A stretch of 64,000 nt of DNA from VYFG01 sp965248685 (GCA_965248685.1 CBDFKC010000003.1:62001-126000); one strand, 5' to 3'. Counted from the stretch's first letter, positions 34,923 to 43,790 are shown. Notes: generated by a model from the letters alone, not told the origin. Program-made: numbers and translations.

Positions 34923-36143
34923 ATGAATAACCGAGTTCAAAACCCCAATGGAAAGATTTACATTGTTGGTACATTTGATACTAAAAAGGCTGAGTTGCTT
35001 TATGTCAGGGACCTGATAAAAGCCACTGGTATTGAGACAACCCTTGTAGATGTCGGAATACGGAGTGAAGGAGCCACACCGGATATTAAACCTGCTGAGA
35101 TTGCCACCTATCATCCGGATGGTCCGACTGCTGTGTTTCTTGACGACCGGGGGCACGCCGTAACCGGCATGTCAGCTGCTTTGTATCAGATGATACAAAA
35201 CAAATCGGATATCGTCGGCATGATTGGCTTAGGTGGTTCAGGTGGTTCTGCGATTATTACCCCTGCTATGCGATCACTGCCCATTGGCATTCCCAAAATG
35301 ATGGTCTCAACGATGGCTTCTGGTGACGTTTCTGCCTATGTCGGCCCATCGGACATGTTTATGTTAAATCCGATAACTGATGTCGCGGGTCTAAACAGGG
35401 TTCTGAAGCGGGTTCTCGCTAATGCAGCACATGCCATCGTTGGGATGGTGTCTCATCCCTTGCCCGATATCGACGACAGCAAGCCAGCGCTTGGATTGAC
35501 TATGTTTGGTGTCACAACGCCATGCGTCTCGGCAATTTCAACAGCATTAGAGCCGGATTACGATTGCCTGATTTTTCATGCTACAGGTACCGGTGGTCGG
35601 GCAATGGAACATCTTGTAGATGCGGGTGAATTATCAGGTGTTATCGATATCACCACGACTGAGGTTTGCGATTTGTTGTTTGACGGCGTTCAAAGTGCCG
35701 GCGAATCCAGGCTGGATTCTATCGCTCGTAGTAGCATCCCCTACGTTGGATCCTGCGGCGCACTGGACATGGTCAATTTCAGAGGATTGGAAAGTGTTCC
35801 GGATCGTTACAAGAATCGAAATCTCTATATTCACAATGCTCAGGTGACATTAATGCGAACCACAGTCGATGAGTGTGCTGAGATGGGCCGTTGGATCGGC
35901 AAAAAATTAAATGCTTGTTCGGGTCCGGTTGAATTTTTGTTACCACTAAAAGGTGTATCTTCAATATCTGTTGAGGGGGCGGTATTTCATGATAGTGAAG
36001 CTGATTCGGCACTGTTTGAAGCACTACTGGAAACCGTCGAGCAAACGGATTCTAGAAAAATCACTTCTGTAGCCGCGGATATTAATGATCCGATATTTAT
36101 CTCCGCTGCTCTTGATGCATTTTCAAGGGTAAACACTAAATAA
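34923..36143 (+). CDS. UPF0261/Tm-1-like ATP-binding domain protein
   Basis: 406 residues. IYIVGTFDTKKAELLYVRDLI is the N-terminal signature; GMIGLGGSGGSAIITPAMRSLPIGIPKMMVSTMASGD and DVAGLNRVLKRVLANAAHAI follow. The family corresponds to the N-terminal domain of the plant virus-resistance protein Tm-1, which binds ATP. In bacteria its enzymatic role is unsettled. The next gene encodes the counterpart of the Tm-1 C-terminal domain, 17 bases downstream. Confidence 0.9.
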   Translation: MNNRVQNPNGKIYIVGTFDTKKAELLYVRDLIKATGIETTLVDVGIRSEGATPDIKPAEIATYHPDGPTAVFLDDRGHAVTGMSAALYQMIQNKSDIVGMIGLGGSGGSAIITPAMRSLPIGIPKMMVSTMASGDVSAYVGPSDMFMLNPITDVAGLNRVLKRVLANAAHAIVGMVSHPLPDIDDSKPALGLTMFGVTTPCVSAISTALEPDYDCLIFHATGTGGRAMEHLVDAGELSGVIDITTTEVCDLLFDGVQSAGESRLDSIARSSIPYVGSCGALDMVNFRGLESVPDRYKNRNLYIHNAQVTLMRTTVDECAEMGRWIGKKLNACSGPVEFLLPLKGVSSISVEGAVFHDSEADSALFEALLETVEQTDSRKITSVAADINDPIFISAALDAFSRVNTK

Positions 36144-36160
36144 GAATTCTAGGATTCACT

Positions 36161-36994
36161 ATGCCACGTATAGAAAGACAGGAAATATTGACCCGACTGA
36201 ATACCAAAATAAGTAACCGCAAGCCGATTCTCGGCGGAGGTGCGGGGACCGGGTTATCCGCCAAATGCGAGGAAGCTGGCGGTATTGATTTAATGGTAAT
36301 TTACAATTCCGGCAGGTATAGAATGGCTGGACGCGGATCCGTTGCTGGTTACATGTCTTATGGTAACGCCAATGAAATTGTAATGGATATGGCCCGTGAA
36401 GTACTGCCAGTCGTCAGTCACACGCCAGTTCTGGCAGGGGTAAACGCAACTGACCCATTCATCATGATTGATGTTTTCCTGGAGGAAATAAAACGTACCG
36501 GATTCTCTGGTGTTCAGAACTTTCCTACAATGGGAATAATCGATGGAAATTTCAGGCAGTCATTAGAAGAAACGGGCATGCCCTATTCAATGGAAGTCGA
36601 TATGATTGGGAAAGCCCGTAAGCTAGATCTGTTGACAACGCCATATGTATTTAACAAAGATGAAACATTGGCCATGGCCAATGCCGGGGCAGATATTATC
36701 GTTGCCCACTTCGGTGTAACAACTGGGGGTTCTATCGGCGCAGCAACTTCCAAGACCCTGCCAGATTGCGTAGCGTTGTTCAATGATTGGTCCTCCGCTG
36801 CAAAATCTGTACGCCCTGATCTTCTTTTTATATGCCATGGTGGACCGGTATCCGAGCCGGCTGATGCCAAGTTCATGTTAGAAAACTGTCCCGATTGCCA
36901 TGGGTTTTATGGGGCAAGCAGTATAGAGCGCCTGCCTACGGAGCTTGCTATTCGCGAGCGCACCGAGCAGTTCGCAGAGTTATCACTTGCCTGA
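36161..36994 (+). CDS. Phosphoenolpyruvate hydrolase/Tm-1 C-terminal-like TIM-barrel protein
   Basis: 277 residues. PILGGGAGTGLSAKCEEAGGIDLMVIYNSGRYRMAGRGS is the family signature, followed by GFSGVQNFPTMGIIDGNFR and ADIIVAHFGVTTGGSIGA. The family is a PEP mutase-like TIM barrel, matching the second domain of Tm-1. Here the two domains are separate adjacent genes. The reaction is not established; co-transcription with the UPF0261 gene is near certain. Confidence 0.9.
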   Translation: MPRIERQEILTRLNTKISNRKPILGGGAGTGLSAKCEEAGGIDLMVIYNSGRYRMAGRGSVAGYMSYGNANEIVMDMAREVLPVVSHTPVLAGVNATDPFIMIDVFLEEIKRTGFSGVQNFPTMGIIDGNFRQSLEETGMPYSMEVDMIGKARKLDLLTTPYVFNKDETLAMANAGADIIVAHFGVTTGGSIGAATSKTLPDCVALFNDWSSAAKSVRPDLLFICHGGPVSEPADAKFMLENCPDCHGFYGASSIERLPTELAIRERTEQFAELSLA

Positions 36995-37049
36995 TCATTT
37001 CTGCATAACAATTCACGATAACATCTAATGAGAACAGAGGAACTGGACG

Positions 37050-37496
37050 ATGATTAAAGTAAAGGTATCAACCATAATTGACGCTCCCCTATCACTGGTC
37101 TGGGCCATGGTGTCCGATTTTAATGGCCTTCCAAATTGGCATCCTGCTGCAGGTGAAAGCGTAATCGAGGAAGGCAAAGTCAACAACGAAGTAGGTTGCA
37201 TTCGTAATTTTGCATTAAAAGACGGCAGTGGGCATGTTCGCGAGACGCTATTATCTTTGTCGTCTATCAATCACGAAATTATTTACAATATGATTGGTGG
37301 CCCTTTACCCTTCGTGAACTATATCGCCACCATGCAATTCCAACCAGTAACCGATAAGGATACGACCTTCGCCTGCTGGCTAGCAGAATTTTCTGTTTCT
37401 GATGGCGAGAGTGATTATTGGGAAAAATTTGTTGCTAACGACGTCTTCCTCGGAGGTTTCCGGGCTTTGGAACAAGCAGTAAAAAGCAAAGCTTAA
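37050..37496 (+). CDS. SRPBCC (START/polyketide cyclase-like) protein
   Basis: 148 residues. IDAPLSLVWAMVSDFNGLPNWHPAAGESVIEEG is the typical start of a Bet v1-like ligand-binding fold; YNMIGGPLPFVNYIATMQFQPV and a C-terminal helix (FLGGFRALEQAVKSKA) complete it. These proteins bind hydrophobic ligands. It follows the TIM-barrel gene by 55 bases, and a GAGG ribosome site precedes the ATG, so it is likely the third gene of that transcript. Confidence 0.85.
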   Translation: MIKVKVSTIIDAPLSLVWAMVSDFNGLPNWHPAAGESVIEEGKVNNEVGCIRNFALKDGSGHVRETLLSLSSINHEIIYNMIGGPLPFVNYIATMQFQPVTDKDTTFACWLAEFSVSDGESDYWEKFVANDVFLGGFRALEQAVKSKA

Positions 37497-37712
37497 AGTT
37501 GGTGTGAGATTGATATCTCCTCCTATGTCGTCATAAAAAATTACATGTAGTCTTGGGTGTCCACATTTTGAATTATCCCACACGGATGGTTTATCAAATG
37601 TGGAGATGTACGAACTCTCAGCTTTGTTTCTAGCCCATTGGGTTTTACGTAAAAACATGAGCGATGACTTAATAGATCGGTCGCTCTTAATGAAATAAAA
37701 CCGGGACGCCCA

Positions 37713-38612
37713 TTAGCCAGTCTTTCTCGTTCGATTTGTCTTCTCAAATCTCCGAGCCATCGCTTCGCGCCAGGCGATGTAAGTTCCCGACGCACAAATA
37801 ATTCCAATTCCCACGAAAACCATCGGCCTGGGGGTTTCATCCCAAAATATCATTCCGGCCAAAATCACCCAAATGATTTGAACGTAGCGAAAGGGAGCCA
37901 CGGCAACAAGCTGGCCATGACGAAATGCTTCAACCATAAAAAAGTGTGCAACAACAAATGAGACAGCGCTAAAAACAAACAAAACAATATGATCAAGTCG
38001 AAGCACCTCCCACCCAGCCACTGCGGTGACCAGTCCAGCAAGGGTCAACATACCTCCCGTTGAAAACACGATGCGCAAACTGGATTCTCCATCTGACATT
38101 TGCCGCGTAACCAAATCACGAAGCGCATCTGATAAGGCAACAATCAAAGGCAAAGCCACTGCCCAATGTAACGCATCAGAACCTGGTTGGATGATAACGA
38201 TAACACCCACAAAACCAATCAACACAGCACCCAAGCGATGCCAACCCACAGATTCATCCAAAAAGAATCGACCCAACAGTGTCATAAACATTGGGGCAGC
38301 AAAAACAATGGCCACTACCTCAGCAAAAGGTAAATATTTAAGGGAAATTACAAATCCGAAAGACCCGATTACATATAACCCTCCGCGGTAAAAATGCGGC
38401 CTCCAACTGACTGCTGCAAGCGGCTTCTCACCACGAAACCGCATTACCATGACGGAAAGTAACGTGATTAAGCTTGCCATGATAAACAGTATCTGACCTA
38501 CGGGATAATGCGGCAGCAACCACTTGGAAATTGCATCATTGGCTGTCAAAAACAATCCGGCCGCAATGATGCAGGCAATTCCTCGTAAATTATTAACAGG
38601 CGTAGTGCTCAA
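37713..38612 (-). CDS. DMT superfamily (EamA) transporter
   Basis: 299 residues and ten membrane helices in two EamA halves. The first half has NDAISKWLLPHYPVGQILF and the second GEVVAIVFAAPMF-like and PFRYVQIIWVILAGMIFWDETPRP segments; the last is the usual second-repeat motif. The frame opens with TTG at 38612, and no ATG is available nearby. It probably exports an amino acid, metabolite or drug. It is a single gene; no ribosome site is obvious. Confidence 0.88.
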   Translation of the reverse strand: MSTTPVNNLRGIACIIAAGLFLTANDAISKWLLPHYPVGQILFIMASLITLLSVMVMRFRGEKPLAAVSWRPHFYRGGLYVIGSFGFVISLKYLPFAEVVAIVFAAPMFMTLLGRFFLDESVGWHRLGAVLIGFVGVIVIIQPGSDALHWAVALPLIVALSDALRDLVTRQMSDGESSLRIVFSTGGMLTLAGLVTAVAGWEVLRLDHIVLFVFSAVSFVVAHFFMVEAFRHGQLVAVAPFRYVQIIWVILAGMIFWDETPRPMVFVGIGIICASGTYIAWREAMARRFEKTNRTRKTG

Positions 38613-38732
38613 ACGTACTTTCCTATAGTTGGATTAGCTTAAAGACGACCCAATCAAGCGCGAAGCGTTTGGTTGGTATGTGACGGCGGTTTCTTTAGAA
38701 TGCCTATTCTATGTAAACAACTGTAGAAATCC

Positions 38733-38915
38733 CGATAATACGCGACCTTTGACTGTGTCATGAAAAAGTTAGGTGCTTTATTCTCAAACCTATAAGTTCA
38801 ATCGAGTCTGACCCTTTTGCTTTTTCGATAATACGCGACCTTTGACTGTGTCATGAAAAAGTTAGGTGCTTTATTCTCAAACCTATAAGTTCAATCGAGT
38901 CTGACCCTTTTGCTT
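38733..38915. repeat. Perfect 90-base tandem direct duplication
   Basis: Positions 38733-38822 and 38826-38915 are identical, separated by three bases. Each ends in TCAATCGAGTCTGACCCTTT, the reverse complement of the 3' repeats at 39370-39435 (CTGACCC against GGGTCAG). The duplication lies upstream of the GFA-family gene. Perfect identity indicates a recent event. Confidence 0.95.
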
Positions 38916-38974
38916 ACGTCAACTTTATTCGTCACCTTTATTAGTTTAAGCTCAGTTTCAGAATAGATTTAATT

Positions 38975-39394
38975 ATGATCAAAAAAATAGGCAACACAGA
39001 TATCCTAAAAGAACATAAGTTAACCTGCCATTGTGGCTTGGTAGAAATTCTGATCGAATTACCAGACGGCATCGATGAGGTTGGACGCTGCGATTGTTCT
39101 ATTTGCCGGCGCAAAGGAGCAATCCTTGCAGCCGTGCCACGAGAAAATTTAACGATTGTGAAAGGCAAAGAAAATCTATCGCTTTATCAATTCAATACCA
39201 AAACAGCAAAGCACTACTTCTGCTCCACTTGTGGAGTCTATACGCACCACCTATCGCGATTAAACCCAAAACAATTCGATTTTAATGTTGGATGCCTTGA
39301 AGGCGTTAATCCTCTGAAGATTGAAGCTGTTTTAACTTTTAATGGAGTTAATCATCCGCGTGACAGCGAGTCAATAAGGGTCAGACTCGATTGA
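38975..39394 (+). CDS. GFA (glutathione-dependent formaldehyde-activating/CENP-V) family protein
   Basis: 139 residues. The zinc-binding cysteines are visible: LTCHCGLVEI, GRCDCSICRRKGA and HYFCSTCGVYTHH, the full set for this fold. The family binds zinc and in some members acts on glutathione adducts. The final residues (ESIRVRLD) and the stop codon are encoded by a repeat that is present two more times downstream, so the original C-terminus was probably replaced. Inverted repeats enclose the gene. Confidence 0.88.
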   Translation: MIKKIGNTDILKEHKLTCHCGLVEILIELPDGIDEVGRCDCSICRRKGAILAAVPRENLTIVKGKENLSLYQFNTKTAKHYFCSTCGVYTHHLSRLNPKQFDFNVGCLEGVNPLKIEAVLTFNGVNHPRDSESIRVRLD

Positions 39395-39435
39395 AGTCAA
39401 TAAGGGTCAGACTCTAGTCAATAAGGGTCAGACTC
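39370..39435. repeat. Triplicated 19-base repeat downstream of the GFA gene
   Basis: GTCAATAAGGGTCAGACTC occurs at 39370-39388, 39396-39414 and 39417-39435. Its GGGTCAGACTCGATTGA end is the inverse of TCAATCGAGTCTGACCC at 38799 and 38892. The first copy contributes coding bases and the stop of the GFA gene. Confidence 0.92.
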
Positions 39436-39482
39436 GATTGAAATTGGATTCCCTGTGGAGCGATTGTGCATTGTGAAACCTG
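39431..39482. repeat. Dispersed repeat family D, copy 1
   Basis: 52 bases that match 43739-43790 at 49 positions; both contain TTCCCTGTGGAGCGATTGTG and end CATTGTGARACCTG. Shorter related pieces lie at 42654 and 46811. Confidence 0.88.
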
Positions 39483-39520
39483 CCCCCTCATTGTTTTAGC
39501 TATTTTAAGTTGCGAGATAT

Positions 39521-40324
39521 TTATTGCGCAGTGTAGCCGCCATCAACGGTAAGGCTTGTACCGGTAACAAATGTTGCTTCATCAGACGCCAGAAACAGTA
39601 CCGCATTAGCCACGTCCGATGTCTCTCCAATTCGCCCAACAGGGTGCCTGTCTGCAGATAATTGACGTATTTTTTCAGTATCCGTAACGCCTAGTCTTTT
39701 TGCTTGCGCGGTAATTGCAATATCGCCCATATCTGTATCAACAACACCCGGGTGTATGGAATTGACGCGAATACGATCACCCTTGTTGGCGAAGCTAACC
39801 GCCGTTGATTTGGTAAATAAAGTAACACCGCCTTTAGTCATCGCGTACAACGGGTCATTCGGCGCAGCGACCAGGCCGGCGACCGACGATATATTCACGA
39901 TTGCGCTGCCATGAGCAGACTGTTTTGCTGATTCCCTCAAAGCAGGTGCACAAATCTTTGTACCCAAAAATACGCTCGTCATATTGACATCCACCAGCTT
40001 CTTCCACTCCGCCACAGTGACTTCTTCAAAATCTTTCGCCAGTAAAATCCCCGCATTGTTAACCAGAATATCTAGTTTCCCGACAGAACTAGTAATTTTA
40101 GCGATCGCAGATTGCCAACTAACTTCAGATGTAACGTCAAGCTCGATAACGAATGCCTTACCGCCATTTTCCTCAATCTCGGACGCCACTTGATCTGCTT
40201 GCTTAACCAAGATATCGGCAATAAAAACTATCGCCCCGGAATCTGCCATCAACCTCGCAGTTTCCGCTCCAATCCCTCTAGCTGCGCCGGTGATTAATCC
40301 GATTTTGTTCTGTAGTCGTTTCAT
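39521..40324 (-). CDS. Short-chain dehydrogenase/reductase (SDR) family protein
   Basis: 267 residues of the classical SDR type. IGLITGAARGIGAETARLMAD is the NAD(P) motif, LDILVNNAGIL the NNAG motif, IVNISSVAGLVAAPNDPLYAMTKGG has the catalytic Ser, Tyr and Lys, and HPGVVDTDMG follows. FVTGTSLTVDGGYTAQ is the usual C-terminus. An Asp at the end of the second strand (FIADIL) favours NAD. Substrate unknown. It is divergent from the VF530-like gene. Confidence 0.93.
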   Translation of the reverse strand: MKRLQNKIGLITGAARGIGAETARLMADSGAIVFIADILVKQADQVASEIEENGGKAFVIELDVTSEVSWQSAIAKITSSVGKLDILVNNAGILLAKDFEEVTVAEWKKLVDVNMTSVFLGTKICAPALRESAKQSAHGSAIVNISSVAGLVAAPNDPLYAMTKGGVTLFTKSTAVSFANKGDRIRVNSIHPGVVDTDMGDIAITAQAKRLGVTDTEKIRQLSADRHPVGRIGETSDVANAVLFLASDEATFVTGTSLTVDGGYTAQ

Positions 40325-40517
40325 CGTTTAGATTATCCACAACCGTGCCAGGAAACTAAAGGGGCCGACTACAATTAACTCGGTGTCAAAGATGACAGTA
40401 ATTATGCTTAGGACAATAAAAGGGAACCAGAGGGCGACAGCTCGTTTTGCGGTGTTATATTTAGCAGATTTTCAACAGGCATTATGGCGCACTTACTTCT
40501 CTTGGATGCACATTACG

Positions 40518-41045
40518 ATGAATGATGAGATCAATTACAAAAATAGTCCACTCCACGGTGTCGGTTTAAAACAGATGTTGATTGAACTGTCGGATTACTA
40601 CGGATTTGATATTCTTTTTGCCTATTTAAATATCAATTGCTTTAAAACCAATCCGGGCATTCCTTCTAGTGTGAAGTTTCTTAAAAAAACAGATTGGGCG
40701 CGTGAAAAAGTAGAAGGTTTTTATTTGTATACATTTAAAAGCTTACCTAGAGCCTCAGACGAACAGTTTCAATTGTCGCCTAGAGATCGTGTTGTGCCAG
40801 AAGGTCAAAAGGCGGGAGAGCCTGCTGAGTTAAGTCTAGAAGATGCTGAACGATTGCGCGAAAAGCGTGAAAACAAATCCGCTGAGTATCTCTCGGGTTC
40901 TGGTGATAATTATAGTGCTCACCGGAGCGGTCGGCGTTCTAGCAATCGAGATAAAAATGATCGCAAATCGTCAGCTTCTTCAAGTCGACCTGTTGGTGAT
41001 GGTTTAAATCCATGGGGGAATCCATTGGGAAAGTCGAGCAAATAA
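40518..41045 (+). CDS. VF530 family (DUF2132) protein with basic low-complexity tail
   Basis: 175 residues from ATG 40518; the longer upstream frame lacks family resemblance. The first ~80 residues (SPLHGVGLKQMLIELSDYYG, NINCFKTNPGIPSSVKFLKKTDWAREKVEGFYLY) match VF530, a small DNA-binding-like domain. The remaining ~85 residues are disordered, rich in Ser, Arg and Lys (SAHRSGRRSSNRDKNDRKSS), and not usual in the family, whose members are mostly ~75 residues. The tail may bind nucleic acid; that is inferred from composition. Confidence 0.82.
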   Translation: MNDEINYKNSPLHGVGLKQMLIELSDYYGFDILFAYLNINCFKTNPGIPSSVKFLKKTDWAREKVEGFYLYTFKSLPRASDEQFQLSPRDRVVPEGQKAGEPAELSLEDAERLREKRENKSAEYLSGSGDNYSAHRSGRRSSNRDKNDRKSSASSSRPVGDGLNPWGNPLGKSSK

Positions 41046-41214
41046 ATTGGTTATCATGGTTTGGAATTCACGGAATTCTGTCAAGACCAAGGGCCTGACC
41101 CCGGAACACTATGCCAAGTATCTAATTTTCCTGCCAGCTCTGAACCGCGTTTTTCACCCCCCTTCCTGTAAATTCTGCTAGGCTTTCCTCTCCAACTAAC
41201 CAGAGGATAGTCTA

Positions 41215-41700
41215 ATGATTAAAACCACAAGAATAGCTGTTTCGTTTGTGTTTACTGCATTAATGTTGTTTGCAGGATTCACCCATGCAGATTCCGGATA
41301 CGGCAAGCAAAAAGTCGTGTATCACATCAACTACGATAATCCCAAACAACATGCCGGGGCCCTGCGTAATATTCAGAATCACATCAATGCAGTCGGTAAA
41401 GAAAACCTCGATCTGAAAGTCGTGCTGCATGGAAACGGATTGGCGTTATTACTGGAACCGGATGCATTAGCAAAAGTTCCAAAATTTAAAAGTGCCAGCG
41501 CTACAGACGATATCACTGCAAAAATTTCCGGCTTAAAAGACCAGGGTGTCAATTTTCATGTTTGCGCAAATACGCTGAACGGTCGAAAGGTAGACTATCA
41601 GACGGATCTTTATGATGTGGGTGAAGGCGATATTGTGCCGAGTGGTGTCGCAGAAGTAGCGAAACTACAGGCCATGGGATATTCGTATATAAAGCCATAG
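41215..41700 (+). CDS. Periplasmic DsrE-like protein
   Basis: 161 residues. A Sec signal peptide (RIAVSFVFTALMLFAGFTHA) precedes a DsrE/DsrF fold: KVVYHINYDNPKQHAGALRNIQNHINAVG, LKVVLHGNGLALLL and GVNFHVCANTL, the last with the single conserved Cys. Exported DsrE-like proteins are common in sulfur-oxidising bacteria, and the Cys may carry persulfide sulfur. A strong AGAGGA ribosome site precedes the ATG. The redoxin gene follows 100 bases later. Confidence 0.85.
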   Translation: MIKTTRIAVSFVFTALMLFAGFTHADSGYGKQKVVYHINYDNPKQHAGALRNIQNHINAVGKENLDLKVVLHGNGLALLLEPDALAKVPKFKSASATDDITAKISGLKDQGVNFHVCANTLNGRKVDYQTDLYDVGEGDIVPSGVAEVAKLQAMGYSYIKP

Positions 41701-41800
41701 TAACAACGCATTGTGCTGAAGCAAAACATGCTTTCACTAGCGCCAGCAATCCAGTTGTCAATTAGATCATTTGTTTCTGGATTTTTTATGGTATTGGTGA

Positions 41801-42241
41801 TTGCACTCAGCAATCGCCGAATCACGATTTTCCAACCTGCAAACCGGAACAATCGAGGCGATTGCTGACCACCATGTTCCAGGTCAAAGGCTGATCGTAA
41901 TGATCTGGGCTTCCGATTGCATAGCCTGCAATCAGGAAGCGGGAGAATATGCGGATTTTCATTTAGAACATCATTCCGATGATGCCAAAATTCTTGGCGT
42001 ATCCGTTGATGGGAAGATCAGAAAAACAGAGGCGATGGATTTTGTAAACCGACACAACATCCCTTTTGCCAACCTTCTGGCCGAATGGGGAGAGTTTGCG
42101 AATTATTATGAAACTGTGACCCAATCCGGTTGGGTGGGCACACCAAGTTTCTTGGTGTTTGATCCGAACGGAGATTTGGAGGCCAAGCAAGCCGGTGCGA
42201 TACCTGTGGAAATAATAGAACTTTTTCTCCAGCAAAACTGA
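41801..42241 (+). CDS. TlpA/AhpC-like redoxin (thioredoxin fold)
   Basis: 146 residues counted from a TTG. IVMIWASDCIACNQEAGEYADFH holds a CxxC redox pair at the thioredoxin position, GWVGTPSFLVFDPNGDL the cis-Pro segment. It would reduce or form disulfides, probably outside the cytoplasm. The in-frame upstream codon is a stop, while another frame just upstream encodes a signal-like stretch (SFVSGFFMVLVIALS), so a frameshift near 41795-41805 may have cut the signal peptide off. Placement after a DsrE-like gene suggests sulfur or thiol redox work. Confidence 0.75.
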   Translation: MHSAIAESRFSNLQTGTIEAIADHHVPGQRLIVMIWASDCIACNQEAGEYADFHLEHHSDDAKILGVSVDGKIRKTEAMDFVNRHNIPFANLLAEWGEFANYYETVTQSGWVGTPSFLVFDPNGDLEAKQAGAIPVEIIELFLQQN

Positions 42242-42460
42242 TTAATTGGCGGAACTTTCACGTTGCTATCTCCTCACGGAGTAAAGAAAAAGTGACTGTC
42301 GTTCCGAAATATAAGACTGTAAAGTACATCGGTGCGCGATCCCTTTTGATTCAAACTACTTTCAGTAAAGAACTTATGCAGAGCCCCCTTCGCGAATAAT
42401 TATTGCCCTTGCAATGTTTACGAATGCAGAGGTAAAAGGTCGGGTAAAAGGGGTAAAAGT

Positions 42461-42493
42461 TGACGGAGGGATTAAAATTAAATCCCTCCGTCA
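42461..42493. repeat. Palindromic repeat, family A, copy 2
   Basis: Arms TGACGGAGGGATT (42461-42473) and AATCCCTCCGTCA (42481-42493) are perfect reverse complements with a seven-base loop. The core equals copies at 4076, 48008 and 57547. Confidence 0.9.
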
Positions 42494-42630
42494 CCATTTT
42501 GGTTGTCACCATTTTGGTTCGGCAACCCCTGGTTATTACCAGCCATTGGTAGCTGGTACCAACTTCGCGATAACGTTGATCGGTTTTTTGCGGGAAAATA
42601 GTGTCTGTGTATTAATTAATGCCGAATATT

Positions 42631-42651
42631 TGAAAGGCAACAAAATAATTA
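42631..42651. repeat. 21-base block shared with 45748-45768
   Basis: The sequence TGAAAGGCAACAAAATAATT plus A is identical at both places but is followed by different repeat ends: a family D piece here and an inverted GTGTCAG arm at 45770. This suggests modular mixing of repeat parts. Confidence 0.8.
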
Positions 42652-42793
42652 GTGCATTGTGAGACCTGACCTCTAATTGCCCTTGGCCCCTTATTGCTCT
42701 ATGGACGGGCTCGGGTTTGGTTGCTCCAGTTGACATTACAGGCCAATGCAAATAGGGTTACTCTACATTAATCTTATAGGGAAGTAATAGTTC

Positions 42794-43663
42794 ATGAAAA
42801 TCATAGGTCAAGCAGTAACAAAAGGTTTCCGATTAAAGTCTGTAGCAGCCGTCGTCGCGATTTTCGTTATGATCGGTGGAGTCGGCGCAGTGGGCGGTAA
42901 GATTGCCATTAAAATTTCAGGTGGCAAAGGTGCTTCTCTTACCTGCAAAGGTGGTATGAGTCATTTAAGTCATGTTTTTGATGAGAATGCTTCAATATTT
43001 CCCGGAGATCCGGCTCCCGAAATTACCATTGTAAATACCATCCCTGTTGATTTTTTCTTACTTGAATCAGTCAAGACAGGAACCCATACGAGTACCCATT
43101 TTGACGCTCCAGGGCACTTTGTTACTGGCGGCAGAACCGTAGATCAGTTGCGTCCTGAAGAATTTATTTATCCAGCCTACGTAATTGATGTACGTGACCG
43201 TATTGGTTTTGAGGGACCTAATTTTCAACTTTCTGTCATGGATATTCGAGCATATGAGCAAACCAATGGCCGCATAAAAAGGGGCTCTCTGGTAATCATT
43301 CATACCGGTTTTGATCAACTTTTTGGCACCCCGGCATTTCTAGGTGATGCGCCGGGATTTTCTGGTGATACAGTGCAATGGTTGTTTGATAAACGTCATA
43401 TCAAAGGGTTGGGTTCAGATACTTTTGGACCGGACGCGACAATGGATATAGATTTTTTGGCAACAGATACTGCGCTACGCAACGATGGCGTTGCTATTCC
43501 GGGCCTGGCCAATCTCGACTCTTTAGCGATCAAGGGCGATATGATTCTCGCGCCGGCAGTTCGATTGCGTGATGGCTCCGGATACCAGGTAAATGCTTTG
43601 GGTTGTCACGGTAGTAAAAATCACAGAGGCAAAAACGGAAGTAAGGGAAGTAAAGGCAGTTAA
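42794..43663 (+). CDS. Exported cyclase family protein (kynurenine formamidase-like)
   Basis: 289 residues. An N-terminal hydrophobic segment (VAAVVAIFVMIGGVGAVGG) suggests export or anchoring. The cyclase fold follows: SHLSHVFDENASIFPGDP, then the metal motif GTHTSTHFDAPGHF (HxTHxDxPxH), and GSLVIIHTGFD and GLGSDTFGPD. Relatives hydrolyse arylformamides or act in antibiotic cyclisation, using zinc or manganese. The last 15 residues are Lys/Gly/Ser-rich with GSKGSKGS repeats. It is a single gene surrounded by repeats. Confidence 0.88.
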   Translation: MKIIGQAVTKGFRLKSVAAVVAIFVMIGGVGAVGGKIAIKISGGKGASLTCKGGMSHLSHVFDENASIFPGDPAPEITIVNTIPVDFFLLESVKTGTHTSTHFDAPGHFVTGGRTVDQLRPEEFIYPAYVIDVRDRIGFEGPNFQLSVMDIRAYEQTNGRIKRGSLVIIHTGFDQLFGTPAFLGDAPGFSGDTVQWLFDKRHIKGLGSDTFGPDATMDIDFLATDTALRNDGVAIPGLANLDSLAIKGDMILAPAVRLRDGSGYQVNALGCHGSKNHRGKNGSKGSKGS

Positions 43664-43738
43664 ACTAATAAGGGCTAATAACCGCATGTTTATGGATCAA
43701 TCATGATTGTTCTACACACTTGAGAATCAAAAGCTCCA

Positions 43739-43790
43739 GACTCGATTAAAATTAGATTCCCTGTGGAGCGATTGTGCATTGTGAGACCTG
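43739..43790. repeat. Dispersed repeat family D, copy 2
   Basis: 49 of 52 bases match 39431-39482. Here the repeat follows the cyclase gene by 75 bases and is continued by an extra CTCATTGCTTTGACCCCTCA stretch. Confidence 0.88.

Larger units (their letters stand above)
42242..42793. other. Gene-free, repeat-rich stretch
   Basis: 550 bases without a supportable gene. It holds a family A palindrome (42461-42493), a direct repeat of GTCACCATTTTGGTT (42490-42519), a seven-base hairpin (TACCAGC/GCTGGTA, 42537-42558), the shared block TGAAAGGCAACAAAATAATT (from 42631) and a partial family D piece (42654-42690). It appears to be an accumulation site for small repeats. Confidence 0.6.

Noticed and set aside
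37541..37840. 99-codon minus-strand frame overlapping the EamA transporter end
   Set aside because: It is in another frame of the same strand as a clear transporter and resembles no protein family.
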